Assembly (NCBI GenBank): GCA_002633005.1
Contig: NMRA01000088.1
Coordinates: forward strand, 870,864 to 934,863
DNA length: 64,000 bases
Source of the DNA: Phoronis australis
Taxonomy: Eukaryota; Phoronida; Phoronidae
Direction: 5' to 3'
A program made the translations under genes and the position numbers. Below the pieces are notes generated by a model. That model was not told the DNA's origin. It ran no database searches and worked only from the letters and a program-made list of their open reading frames with translations. Every line of letters starts with the position of its first letter. Within the stretch, counting starts at the first letter, position 1. Shown here piece after piece: positions 33,501 through 48,500 of the stretch.

Positions 33501-36500
33501 ATGAACTTCAGAAAAATATTATATCAATTACCCTGTGACCAACACTATCAACATAAAAGTAACAAACAATAAAGAAGCAATGGCTTACAAAGATACAGCT
33601 CCAGACACAAGAACAGTAACATTAGAATATCTACCACCTGTTAGCTAACAATAGCTAAAAATAACATTAAGCTGCAGCATTGTGTAAAAGAAATCTATTT
33701 TTAAATCAAACAGAAAGGTATATTAACCAAATGGTAATTAGCTCAAGATTCAGAAAATCAATGAGGCATGAGCCTGATTACTAAGTGTGTCCAGAAGAGC
33801 AACATCTTGTCAGCAGTTTCATGTCATTTAGACGCTGCTGACAACAGAAGTTATCAATATCATTTTCATTCAAAAATAAAGCCACTATTTATCCACTTCC
33901 GAGCAAAAAACAACTTTTGGTTCAGAAACGACCACTTGCCCGCGTGAAATTGGAAAGGCCCTGTCACACCAAGTTCGAGGTACAATTGTGATGACGAGAA
34001 ATAAACCGAGTGGGAACAAACAAGGTGTTGCGCAGTCACAGTACAAAATCAGAGGAAGGTATAACATTCGAGACACATTGCAGGACAAAGCTGTTCGTTT
34101 CCGCCAGTCCATCGTTAACGTCACGCTTGGTTTTGACTTCAGACAACACTGGTTTCTAAATGGAGGCTTAATCCAGACATCAATCTAGAAATCGGTTGTT
34201 AAGCATTCCGTGCTCTTTTGTCTTGCTTCTTGACTTGCGCGCCTATTGTCTACCATACCATTGATCAAAGACTTACTAAAACCATTCATCAACAGGTACC
34301 AGAGAACCGAAACCTAACACATCCATTTTGGCTAATTTTTATTACCATGAATTCCTCCAGGTAAAAATGGTCATAACTTTTCAGAGGAATTCCTCAGAAG
34401 CTGAACAATTTGTTAAGTAAGTTTACTTTAACCGGTGTTTCATAGCCACTAATGCTGTTCAGTTATGGTTTTACTCCCCACATGAGGACCTTAGATTAGA
34501 TTTCCAGATAAACAGGCCTCTTGATGACAACAGGACATGTTAAGATGATCTTGAACGTTCTGAGAACGAGTTTGGTGCAACAAAGCGATAAGTTCAAACC
34601 AGTGGTCTAAATCAAAAGTTATTTTCTAATAGAAGACGTCACTTACTAAGGAAACTTAAAACAATGTTCAGAAATACTTGTGACATGCGTTAAGCCTAAT
34701 GTTAGTTTTGTTACGTAGTCTACGACCTCTACGACTCACCAAGCAGGCTGCGGTCAGCTTTTTCTGAAAATAGTTATCCAATCCACAAGCATTGTACAAT
34801 GCACAAACATTCCAAGTCGGGCGCAGTACAGTGAAAATATCAGAACTACGTGACTAATGTGAATAACGGGCAAAAAGTCAAACAAAACATTAAAATAAAG
34901 TTAAAAAACAATCTCTACTACACGGGAGGTGGGCAACTATCACAATAGCCACTTTCTGGAGCACCACAGCGCCCTCTCTTATTCATCTGCAGTATTTACC
35001 CACAATGCTGTATGTCAGCAGGGCACTTGCCATGCAGTTGTACACCACCACTGTCAAACATTCATCATTATGGTGCCAATTAAGTCTCATTGTTTCTACT
35101 CAGTGAGTTGCAATATTAACAAAAAAGACTGAAAAGCTTCACTTGTCCAACTCAGCTGCGAAGTGTTTGCTGCCCTATATATTGAAAACTAGGTCAGCTG
35201 TACAATGTTTTTCCACTTTTCTTTGTAAAAGAGGATAGGTGAATTCGAGATGTGGTAACCATGGTTACAGCTAAAACCCCCTGTTGCAAAACCAAATGAT
35301 AAAAAAACTGCATAAAACAATACCTGCAGGAATTATATATATATACTTTCTAAGAGTAAATACAACATTTTGAGTTGCATGAATAAAACATATGCCACGG
35401 CTGTTCCATTGGGCAGAAAATGTTAGCAAGACTTATCTTTCAAAAAAAAAATAGAAGCAAATTGAACAGAGCTGGGTACCGTATACTTACATCTACCATC
35501 ATGAACACTCTGTTTTAATGGGGAACAAACATAAAACGCTTTCAGCAAGACCATAGAGGGGCGTCAAAAGAAGGAAGGGTTTAAAATGAAGGCACAGTAT
35601 CAAACATTTTCACCCAAAAACCTCAAAACTTTTAATTATTTCAACAAGGGATGTTCTAAATCTAAAAAGATATAAATCTTGCTAACATGAAATATATTCA
35701 ACAAATATTCAGTTGCACCAGCATTTTTCAATAGTAATTATTAACAGGGGTCATGTATCTTGAGAACCAGTTTCATGCCCGTTAGTCCATGAAGAAAACT
35801 GGTTCTCAAAATGCGGCAACTTTGTAAGTGTCTATCACGCAGCCATCTGCAAAACAGTTTGTCTATCTATAACTTTAAAACTTGGCAACGGCATATTCAT
35901 GATTGGCTAATGGCAGAAACAGCAAATGATGGGGCAGAAAACGAGAGTCACCACGGTTTAAGATAATGGGAGCAATGCTCCACCCCCCACCAAAACAATT
36001 AGAAAAAGGCAACGAGAGCTAATTTTGATTGGGAATCTCAGGGGTAAGAACAGGGGAGGATTGTTCACATTTTCTTTGCACCCCTCAAGAAAACTTTCCT
36101 TCTTTTATGATTATTAGTTTCAAGTAAACTCTCACATGATTGACCTCCATTAGATAAAATTCCATGAGAAATGTCTAGTTCTGTTCATATCCAACCAATT
36201 ACATGTAATCCGCTACCAGATTGGCATTCCATTACTGTTGCTTAGCAACACTTCATTATCCAAAGTCCATTTGTCAGATATTGGGTACACTCATATATTT
36301 GCCACTTGAAAATTTGACTTAAGTTAAAGTAAAAAATATTATGCAACGACAGCACAATTTCAACCATAACAGAACATACGATATACAAGAAAAAGTAAAC
36401 AAAAATGTTAACTTTTCAAAAAAGTTTAAAATTAGTACTGCCATAAAAAGTGGCAAAACTGTTTTATGTTCAGTTGAAAATCAGTTTGATCCGCTTATAG

Positions 36501-39500
36501 AAGAATGTTTATAACATGAGTTTAACTTGGCCCATACTCTAATACATTTAGGAAACCACTGACAAATAATTTCTTAAATGGATACTAAACCCTGTTTTGA
36601 GGATTTCAACAAATTCTCATTCTGTCACCAGCTAATGCACAATTGGCGTAAATCTTAAAAGGGAAGAAATCAACTAACAACTCATCCTCCCTATGTCACG
36701 GATTGGATATTATGGTCCTTGGTGGGTGGTCTTGTCTCACATCTGCCGTGTAATACGCTAAATGCATAGGTCCCACTTGGCCATTTAGTAGACTTTGAAA
36801 GGAGTTTTCAAATTTTCCTCCAACCTTTTGTGGGTTGTCAAGGGTTACAGAGCATGATTTTGTTTCAGAGAACTGAATGCCTCGAAAGTGGTTTTTGATA
36901 TCTTGTTAATAGGCCAAAACCGGGTTTGGTATCCTTTTAAAATGAAATGAATAGTGGTGGACTTGCTTTAAACCACAAGCTTGGAGAAGAGTGATGTACG
37001 ATAATTACTGACAAGTTTCGAAATGGAATGAATACAGCAATTCATATCAACCATTCCAGATTGAAGCGGGACATGTTAAAAGTTTCAAAGGAATGTGTCA
37101 AAATGTAGCAAGTGTGACAGCAAATTAGAAAATGTGCAAACAGACTTCACCAAATCAATACACTAAAATTAGCAGTTAGTAAATCTGACTCTATTCCACA
37201 CACAACTAGAAATCTGAGGCCTAATCCTGTGTTGGTTTTACACGTACATAAATAACGTTTAAAAGCATTTCTCCCGTTTGAAGTCATATTACAACCGCAC
37301 AGCCTAAGGCAAGCATTACTGAATAGAATGACCATTTCCTGTGTACAGTTTCAGTGGCAAGAGTTGCACAGTTTTGCTTTGTATCCTTTAGAAGGACTAC
37401 TTTCAAGTACTGAAACAAGGTGATGGAACACAGCCTTTCCTCGTTTTCCACTGTCATACTATGTGCAGTATGAAGCCCGTAGATTGCATTTTCTGCTATT
37501 AAAGGGTTGCAAACTTGTTTAGTGTTATGTAGAACCCTAGAAAAATGTGGAAATTTGGCTAACATTGGAAAATCATACATCAGAAATGTCTGATTGGATT
37601 CATATGGACTCTTCTGGTACTGTGCTATGTATACAGTTCTCCAAAACATTAGTCTGAATTGTATTTAAAATGTTTCCCTTTTGTACGAGGCGTTATCAAA
37701 AACGGGGCTTTTATTCGTCAATGATTTCCATGAAAAAAATCAGAAGTTGTACAAAGTGAAAGAGAACAGATATTTTAGAAAACTGTAACAGCGTTACTGA
37801 GATCTCATCATGAAGAATTATATCAAATAACATTCGATCACGTTACTGATATCATTGTTTTGCTGTCAATGTGCCTTTTATCTTTTTGCTAAATTTTAAT
37901 AACAAGACACAGTCACGTAATTCAATCAACGGCAGATTTGTAAAGATTCAAATTCTAAGGCATTATAATTTCAGAAAATACTTTAACCGGGTTATAGTTT
38001 ATCAGATATTCAGCAAAGTCCGCAGACTGGTCAATAATGTCCTACATAATGTTAATCTAAGCAAGTAATAAGTCTATCAATGACACAGTCGAACAGTATC
38101 AAACCAAGGAGTTAAATAATATTAAAGTCAACAAAAAACATAAGCTTTACAAAACTGAGCTTTTGATTGCACTAAATGTCAGATGGTCATTCAACAAAAA
38201 ACAAGCCTACGTTCACACGACACTCTGTGGTTAATTGTTCCAAATAAAACACTTGTAGCAGGGCAAAAAAACCCCGCGACAATCACGTTTTGAACTCATA
38301 TTCACAATCATGCACCTAGAATATCCTACGTTATGCCCATGTGAAAATGCATGCTCAGTCTATGAATTACTTGTAGGGAGTCAGGTGATACTACCAGCCA
38401 ATAAATACACTCAACACGAAATGCAGCACAATTCGCAACTTACTCCACGTGTAGCCATATTCATCTTCCTCTTCACTGTCAGACGACAGGTCAAGGTCAT
38501 CTGTAGTGCTTTCTGTCACGGTGTTCCCAAGGTCAAGGACCTATTAGAAGCAGGAAAGCAGACGTACAGCACGGGATGGATCCACCCAACAAACATTCGT
38601 CAAAACAACGCACTGTGCACAATTATCAGGTTCTGAATCGTCTACATAATGTCAATCGGATGGTAAGGGATGATAAACAAGGAAGGACAGTCATGTACTC
38701 TGTTTGAACAGATGAACCTCTGAGTGTCATAATTAGAGAGGGGCAAAATGTTTACATTAACGTCACATCTTCCACATTTTATCACTATTGCGAGCTCCTC
38801 TTTTATGTATGAAATTTTATAACATTGAGCCCCCGTTAAGTCTCTAAATTAACCGCGTTTCATAAATATTTTCAGTCATATTAAAAATTCAATACAAAAA
38901 TTTACTCTAAGTAAACTATGTACCGAAGCTAAAACTAGACGTAACCATGAAGAAAAAATAGCATAAGACTAGGAGGACAATTAGTGTTTTCATAAAGTCC
39001 ACAAATGCGCTAAAAATTTAGGAAACAGTCGTGTCCCTATTGGGAAAGTTTTAAAAAGCCCTCTAGTTCCTAAATTAGAACTTACTTTTGGCACCTGATC
39101 TTCTTTTTCCTCTTCTATGAACTTGATGCGACTCGGCGTCTCTTGGTCACTCTACATTTGCGAAAATTTGCACAACATCCAAAAATTATTCAGCATATGG
39201 TAAACTGGGAAAGCTAATTGTTTAGTAAGCTTTTCAAATGCAGTCTTCTAATTGGCAATCAAGAATTGTTTATGATAAAGTACAAACTCGCACAAATTTT
39301 GAACAGAAACATCAAGAAAATTGTTAATTAATTTAAATAATTCCTCACGTCAAAGTTTCCGCGATAATGCCTAATGAGCTTATTAAAGGATACAATTCAA
39401 GCTGAATAATGAAAATTATACCGCATCACATGAAATATATCCTTCACTTGACAAGTAAGTAAAACGATTTTCACGCACTCTGCATAAATTATAAGGTGGT

Positions 39501-42500
39501 ATTACGATAAATCACTGACCAAACAGTTATTGCTTTTACATTGTACCAATGGACCCACCACCTGAGATTAGATTTAAAAGTCTAAATTCTGTAAGAGTAA
39601 AGAGAAATTACTCGTATTAAGTACCAATGTTCCATAGTCAACAAATGATAAATGTACAAAGCCCCAAAATCCTCATAAAATAAAACTTTTCAAAATCCAA
39701 AGCAAAAATGAAACAAAACCCAGGAAGGAGGTGTTGAAATTCAAGTTAAGAAGCAATAAATGACAATTCCAGAGGCATTTCATCCATAACCATTTAACAA
39801 AACAGAAATTCAACCGTTATATTTCCTATACCGAGTATCTGTTAGAAAAGGCTAAATGTAAATACCAATTCATTTGGTATTTAAATTAAAATGAAAACAT
39901 CTGCTTTTGAAAACAGTAACCGCGCAAGAGGTGCAGGCTATTAATGAACACCCAAGTGTTACAGTTAAAAGTTCTAAACAGAAAACTAAATGGCGTATGA
40001 AAAATAGGAGAGATAAGAATGTACTACAATGCTACTGAGTGTTAGAAACTGTGCGAGAAGCAGGCTGATCCTTGTCAAGACGTGGTAAGACAACACAGGC
40101 GAGATTGTAGCGGAATTCACACACCAAGAATTTGGTGGCAAAAAAGCACATTCATGCAAACTCTGGAAAACAAAGTGCATAATATATTCACAAAGAAACA
40201 CTAAATTTGTTTTTTCATTTTTTATCTGGTTGTCTTTTGACTAGGATGCGCCTGTACTGATGCTGTCAAAGACAAACCCTTCACAGCCATAGCCAAGCCA
40301 GATTATAAGTCATAGTTAGTCAGTGTTTGCCTTTCCTGACATGTACGTGTCTTCACCAGCTTAAAATGACTTATTTTCAGTCAAAAACAAACTTTTACTA
40401 AGCCAAAAGAATGAAAATTTGCAAAGATAAGGTTTTGTTACAAACCCTTTGAAGAAAATGTTTTAATGCCATGAGAACGAAGTGGAAATATGCCCCCAAA
40501 TATTAATTTATGGTTTATCAAGTTGCAATTTCTTAAAAAGGCAATGAACAGACACAGTTTTGAAGAAAACACAAAATGCCTTGGTTTGATCCTAGGCTTG
40601 TCAAAATGGCTCATCAAGAGCTTGCCACAGACAGCGATCTCCCGCTCACAGTGGAAACGAGGTCGAACCTGATTGACAAGGCTCTGAACAAGAAAGCGAA
40701 CGGGATTGGTTGCCCTTTTGATCACTTCGACGGCTCGGTCGTGCGTGGCATCACGGAGGTCTACGTCGTTGACCTACATGTGAGAGACAGACGGAGAGAA
40801 AGCATAGCAAGCGAGACACTTCAGAGTGAGGACGGGCCACATTCACAACGAACAACAACGACACGTCTAGCAAAGAAGAAGTTAAGACTGGTGTTCAGTG
40901 GACCGTGACTGCAACAACGACCACAACAACAGTAGAACTAATAAAACGATGAAATGTGCAACTGATAACTTCTGACAAGTAAAGTACCATTTATGTCAGT
41001 TTTTCGCATTAACTTTTTTATTTTTACTTTTGACTTGTCTTAAAATATCAAACTCAAATGCTATATAAGCTAGAACTTACACAACGTTGACAAATTTGAA
41101 ACAAAACGCTTAATTTTAGAGCTACACAAGTCGCCTCCTGTCAAAAAAGTTAACTTTTGACACTGACTACTTACAGTACGACAATGGCCACAGCTTACTC
41201 CTCGCTATGATTAGAAGCGATTTCTAGGCTTCAAGAGAACTGAAGGTTGGTTATCACCAGCCACGACAAGCCACACCAGTCCTGCTCACAACCAATAGCA
41301 GACCCACAGTTCTTTCCAAGCCCCGAATCCCGTCCCACCAGAGAAAGGAGCAAGTAGGCAACAGTAACGGTAAGCGTTTAAATCAAAAGTTCATTTCTTA
41401 GTCAAAACGCAGCATGATAACAGCCTCAAAAAACAAACAAGAGTATCAGGGGTCAAATCATAGGTCAGGGGTCAAACCATATAACGGTTCACATCGATGC
41501 ATTAATTAGTGTTGCTGGCTACCTCTGATAGCAGGATTTTTCTACAACTAAAGGAGGACTAGAATACAACAGATCATGCAAGTTGCCTTAATTTACCAGC
41601 AGCACCAAATGTAACCAAAATGATCGAGTATACTGTCGCACTGAAGTTTTCTTTAACGAAGGATCTGAGTAGATTGACACCACCCCCACTTGTACGTGAC
41701 ATTGGTTAAACGCAGCTGACAATTGCACTAGACATTCTCTTAAACTTGCAGTATATTTTTTCATTCTCTAAACAACAATAGGAGCAGAAAACTGAGAATT
41801 TGAGAGCCACTTCAAGACTTGACCATTGCATGAAGTTATCAGTCAGAACTAAGTTAAGTCTTCTTTGTAATACATTTGCTCGATGGAGTAAGCAAAAAAT
41901 ACATTGCAGTATTTTTGATCGAAAACATCAGACTGTGAAGATGCGCTGCACGGACACAACATCACACTAATACAACAAAGACACACTGATCACAGTGACC
42001 ATGGCAACCACATGGGCACCAGGCGCGAGCAGCTCCAACAGTATGCACACATCTAACACAAACACAGCACGCCTACAGAGTGAGACAAGAGACAATATTA
42101 CATATGTCATGCGTCACGTGATAGGCTACCTCCAAGATCTTGTCGCCTGCCTTTAACTGTTTACTTCGTCCCGCTGGGCTGTCTGCCGATACGTTACGGA
42201 TGAGAATGTCTGCCTTGCACTTTTCCGGCGACATGTTGAACATTTCCACTCTACCTCCTTGTAAACAATGAAATGAATGTGTCAGGGTTTGCAAGCAAAT
42301 TAAGAGACATTAAAACAGACTGAAGGAGAGTTTTATACAGCGGAGCTCGCTGATTATTATACCCTTTGTTTCAACATAAATTATAATGAGTGGGATATTC
42401 CATCAAGCAAGCAGGATATTCCATCAAGCAGGTTCCGACTTGGCAATCTAATAAGCCAATCACGCTAAGTGGAGAGTCAGAGAGTAAGACAGCTCAACAT

Positions 42501-45500
42501 GGAACAACCGACTTTTACCACTGGCCCCGAATTCTGATAAGGCAATTGAATTGAACTTAGGTTGTTCGTTTTAGGTGGAAAAGTGAAGGTACGCATGCTA
42601 ATAAGCAGGTGATAATCAACGTTGCTGATTCTTTAATGACAATATCCGAGAACATGACATTATAAGCCGGGTTGGTTTTAAAGACTACTGGTTTCTTGAC
42701 ATTTCATGACAGTAACCTGAACCTTCTATTATACAGTGTAATACTAAGAGGGTTCCACTGTAAAAATGATGAATCGAAGTTAAATACAATTCAGAATGAT
42801 AACAAACTAGATAAAGTCAATCTTTCGACCATTCAATTCGTCAAATGCCTGATGCTCTTAAAGGAAGAAGGGATTATGTAATGTAATCAGGTAGGGTTGT
42901 TAGTAAAACACCTGTTCTAGGCAGAAGGACAGTTTTTACAGTAGACTGATAGACTCATCAGTTGGAGAAACGTCATTCTGCTCTTGAAAGGAGGATGGAA
43001 GGAGACATTCACCCAAGAATTGAAGACCCTCTCACTTGGGGTCTGATATTGGGGGAAAAAGGTGAGAATTACATAATGCAGTCTAGAAAACTTGTCAGTT
43101 GGCCAACCTTGTGTTTTTTGTGGAAGAAAGGCTGAAGAGATTGTCTGCAAGTTTGGATGTCTGCTGCCCTCTCTTGGATGAGTGAAGGAGGCACTTACAG
43201 CAGACTAGTAGATACAGACGTCTGCTTCAGGACAGAGAGAGCAAGGAAATAGCTACTGCAGAATGCCAGACGCATCAGTAGAAAATGTTTGACCATAGGA
43301 TGAGCAAGGAGTACCAGATTTGCTGCAGACTGGTTGACTCATTAATTGCTAAAATGTCCACTGCCCATGGAGAAAAGGTATAAGATATTTACTGCAAACT
43401 AGCAGACACATCAGTAGGTCAAACACGTCTGCTATTGAACGGAGGATCTTCAGCAGAGAAGTTCCCACCAGTTCCAAAAACATCAGATGTTTCAGTGGAG
43501 GGAGGACAGTTTTTCTGCAGCGTTGCAGACATTTACAAGAGAGCTCAAAGACGTCTGCTACCTACCAATAATACTGATTCCCAGACCCTTGCCATCCTGT
43601 CTTTCCAGCTCCACAACTTTACCAGGACCCCAACTCGACCCACTGCCGACTGGTGTTGATGTGAGTGATTTAGGACTGAAACAAAAGGAATTTGACAGTT
43701 CAGTGATTTGATCCACTTCTGTTAGGAAGAAAGAACTCAATAGAATCCAATTTTTACCTTCCCATTGCAAAAGCAATTCAAACTTCAAGTCACATTTCCA
43801 ATTTAACTGAAATTCAAAAGCTAGTACATAGTAAATGGCAAGAATAATCGAACACAGTTACATTTCATCATCATTATTTGGCAACAACTTAACAAGGTCA
43901 AACTTGACTTGGTATTTACTAGTAATTTGAGTTTTATTCGACTCCATCGGTTTGATACGAAATATTTCAAAGCTTGAGTATGGGTATGAAGACTAGCTTT
44001 CTCCTTCTGTTTAAGCCAATTCAGCACGTCTTACACTGCCGGGCAATTTTTGCAAACTTGACCAAACAAACACTGGCTCACAAGGCTAAGCATGCCAGCC
44101 AAACACGATCGGTTACAATTAACACATCCAACATGTCTGTCTCGCACTTTCTAGTGTGAGCTAAATCGTTCACGCCGTGACCTGAAACTCATCGAGCCTG
44201 CTCCGAAGCAACAAAGAACTCTCCCTCCCGAGCTCAGCCATAAGATGAGACCACAGTGGCCTAAATCAAAATCTAGTTCATGACAGAAAGATTGGGTACA
44301 GTGTCGCTGTGCGATTCGCAGTTGTGTGATTCATGAAAATAGCAGCTTAATTAGAACGGGGGCAACAAGTTAATTAATTAAAATGCAACCAGGCAACCAC
44401 TGACATAAGCGCACGCCGAGGTGGGTATTACAAGCGGGGGTATAACCCTGAGTACATGAACAAACCTAAACTAGAAAAGGGAGGCTGAAGAGCACCAAAA
44501 CGCCCCAGATTTCACCTATCTCTTGTTGAATTGAGCGAGCAACACAAAAAGACATTTTCAAGAACGACTTCGCGTAATAAAAGTTTTTGCTTCTAAGCAA
44601 TGCATAGAAACATAATACCAAAAATAAAGTCTGAGAAATATGGCAGTAACTGCGACAACATGCAAAACATCCACAGCCAACGACCTGTATCAAGCTACTC
44701 AAAGGAACGCAATTTGCCCCCTATAAACGAGTAAAATTTTCAACGGGTAAAAGCTGGTGAACAAATAAAACAATTTTCCAAGAACATACAATTATAACGC
44801 AACAGGGACTAGACTATAACTGACACCTGGTGACACACGGGGAGAAAAACCTTACCGGTAGTAAGCAGGGAAGGTCCTGTGGGTACGTGAAACAGTTAAT
44901 AACCAGACAATAACAAGTACGCTACAACATACACTGATACAAGATCAAGGATAAATCAGCCACCAGAGCTCGCCATTTTCCTTTTTTTTTTGAGGACATG
45001 CTTCTCAAACATGCAAGAGGGGACCTCAGTAGCTATTCATTTTAGTGGCTAAGATGTAGAGGTGGAAGGAAGATTATGTTAATAATCTTGAAATTGTGTG
45101 ACCAGTTTGTCAATCAAAAGCCGTGATTGGCCACTACCTGAACCCAGGCTACGGTAATTCTCCACTACTTTAGCACGCTCATCTCATTTCGCACACCTAA
45201 AATTATTCAGAAAAAATTTTTCGTCCAACACTAATTTCGTATGAGGATACATGGCAAGAATTTCTTACCTTATCTAATTTGCACATGGACAGTTTTGTTG
45301 GAAAAGTCGTCTCGTTAATCCAAGTAATACACACTTTTTAATCTGTTTATAAGCCCTAAGTATTATATATGCATCACTTCATTCATCGGTTCTCGTACTG
45401 TGGCAAACATGCAGTGAAAGCAGTTATTGACGATGCTTGGTTACACACTTGTCAACCACCAAGTTTGTAAATTAGTTAATTTCACACAATCCAACTATTG

Positions 45501-48500
45501 GAGAAATGTATTTGATTCATTTTGTGCGAAAGAAGTGAAGAATTACTATACATTAGTGTTACCCGGTGGAATGAAAGGTCAAGGAATTCCCCTTCACCAC
45601 TATGAGAGGCATGGCCAAATAAGTTGGAGATAACCTTTGGCGATTTTAGCAACAACACAGCCAGGAAAGATAATTAGGAGACAATGAACATGGTATGTAC
45701 ACAAACAAGGTTAGAAATGTTTAGCATAGCTTGAAACAACAGATGACAGTAATTTGGACTTCAGCCATAACTCACTGGTGAACCATAGACTTGATGGATG
45801 TAAGACAACACACCACAGAATAAGTAAAGCTTGACACACGCACATAGAACACAATAACTCACACATACGTGGACACAGTTTTACCACTTGACTTAGACAA
45901 CAATTGCTAGCAGCTGCATAGCAGACACTAGTTACTAGTAACTGTTATAAATAATACCTGCAACTAGTTAATTACAACTTGTCATTAAGTGACTAGCAGT
46001 AGTTACAGGTTACTAATAATAGTTACTAGTTAATACGCAATAGTTACTAAGTAAACAAGCAGGACACACCACACACTACACAATGTGAATGACTCAGTCA
46101 CTGACATCAACACACAGAATACAAACTGCAGATTACAGGGGGAAATGTTCTACCCCACACGCCACTTCCCTTACCTAGGGGCTTGCATAGATATGGCGGC
46201 GGGAGCGGGCGGAGACGGCTGGTCGTGTACCGCCTTCTGCAGCATCACCTGAGTCTCCTTGTGCACGGCAGCGTCAGCAGCAGGAATGTAGGTCAGGCTG
46301 AAAGGTAAATGTCAGAGTCATATATGCATGAAGGTCAGGCTGGGCTAAAGGTCGGTCATAAATATATGTAGGTCACAGTGATATATGTAGGACAGGCTGA
46401 AGGGTAAAGGTCACAGTTGTACTACTGCAACATCTCCCACGTCACTAGCTTTGCAAGCGAAGGAAACACATTGCCTGTTACTTAGTGACCAACGTAATTT
46501 CCGAGGTGGAAGCAAGTCAAAATGAATAATTACGTTAAAACTAATTAACATCCTCTGTCATTTTAGTACCTTGGCAGCAAAATTCTAAAAACAACATTTT
46601 TGGAAGGCATTCTTTTATTACTCACAAAAAAGTTTGGCTCACGTCATCATACCAAAATTACAATTCTACACAGCAGAACAGAAGGCAACCACAAGGCATT
46701 GGTCTCAAACCCATGTAATATGGGAATAAACTCCCAGGGACCTCTATCTCATTGATCTCCTACCTAATATCTATGTTGCCAAGCAAAGTGGCCCTTCTCA
46801 AGATGGCGCGAGCCTGAGAGTTGGTGATGTTCTTCATCGACTCGTTGTTCACTGAGATGATGTAGTCGCCCACTTGGACGCGGCCATCTTTGGCAACTGC
46901 GCCTGTTCTGGCGATTGTTTTCACAATACAGCCATTCAAGCCCTTATCAGCAGCATCAACAGTCAGGCCTGAAAAGTAGAGCAGTCAGTTAATGCAGTTC
47001 ACGTTGTTTGTTTGACGCATATACGTGTTTGTCAAATTGGTTCGTACAAAGCAGCATTTATTTTGTTTTTAACACAGTGGATAGGCTGAAAGTTTTGCAA
47101 TGAACTGTTCACAATTCTGTAGCCAGAAGAGCATTTTGAGCACAAGCCATTTTTTGAAGTATTGTTTTCAGATGCACTATACATTTTCACGTCATTTTCT
47201 CCCACAAACGGCTACAGTCCGTTAATGGAAACATAAGCTGCGAAATGATTTCCCTACATGGCGTCATGAAAATTCCCTCCACAAACCATTCTATATTGCA
47301 GAATTTCCTGTGCTTGAACAAGGCCATTCTTGCAAAACTTGCAACCTTTTACACACAGTTAAGTGACCATTGAACAACAGTAAAAGCTTTGACTACAGCT
47401 AAAAGCAGGAGTTGAAATGGCTTCTTAGATTTGTACAGTTTCGTTAGCTAACAACAACAATAGCAATTAATAACATAACAATACCAAACAATTTTGAGCG
47501 CAATTCATGATTCAGGCTACAACATCAGCAGTAAACAAATAATCAGCAAAAAGTGTCCCCGACTCGGGCTCAACTTCAGCCATGTGTCTCGTCATTGCTT
47601 TCAGCCTTGGATACGATGTATGGTAGTTTTTGCTGGTCAAGCAACATGTCACTAACGAAGACTTAAGCTAAAAATGAAACAGTTGACTTGGACGCTGTTT
47701 CATGAAAAATGACGAAGTCAGATATTTTGACATGCACTCCAGCTTCACAATTACAATAAAGTTTTTGCCATGTTTGCACATGGCAGTTTAGAAATAATTA
47801 ATGAAACATCTCTGTCGAGCTACCACTTGTGGTTATATTTTCCAATATCCTGTGCTTTTGCTGAGGAGAGATAAAATTATTTTTCCGCCTGAAAGAGTGT
47901 GGAGCATGGAGTGTGGAGACTGTGGAGCCGAAGACAAAATTTTTTACTAAGCCTTAGGCACAGTTCATCAAATGAGCCCCGCTACATTACGCTCACGTTC
48001 AATCCGATGTAGCTGATTATTTGTTCAGTTTCAATGATTACACAATGATAGGCAATTACTTAAAGACCCATGCAGCACTAATAAGGTCAAGCTAAATCGC
48101 AAACTTCTCACACGACAAATCAATTTAGTGGTAGTGAATCTTCTCATTGACACAATCAATGCCTTTCATTCCGTCCATAGTTTCATCAAGTGTAATTAGG
48201 GACACTAAGTTGCTGTATGAAAACAAGAGCTACGTAGAGTGTTGTGATGAACCCGTGGATGCAACGCCAATGATATGCTTCTAGGGTTGTTTATTAGTGG
48301 CAAGAAAGTAGCCACTTGATGGCAGAGAACACGTCGAACCCGCCGGTAAAGGGAAGGCATCATCTCCCAAACGAAATGCATTTGCCAAATTTCATGAAAA
48401 TCCGCCAAGGAACTCCAAAGATACAGACTCAGAGGCACACGTAAAAATTCAAACTGCCACTAGGAGGCACAACAGTGGTCAGAAACAACTATCTATTGTC

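Larger units (their letters stand above)
30717..38443. other. 7.7-kb intron between the YGYTW exon and PDZ8
   Basis: This is the longest intron in the window. It contains three identified transposon-derived elements (31700-31947, 35745-35824, 36578-36936) and otherwise AT-rich sequence in which I recognise no gene. Open frames up to 121 codons occur by chance and resemble nothing known to me. Confidence 0.6.

Noticed and set aside
37284-37649. 121-codon minus-strand open frame in the 7.7-kb intron
   Set aside because: It is on the gene's own strand but without phase-compatible splice sites or any similarity to PDZ linkers.
41220-41340. GC-richer island between two PDZ7 exons as an extra exon
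   Set aside because: PDZ7 is already continuous across the flanking exons (ILE|VND), so an added exon would break the fold; it shows no conserved translation.
45920-46045. Cluster of ACTAGTTACTAGT-like words
   Set aside because: Low-complexity, partly palindromic sequence without regular period; no regulatory meaning can be supported.
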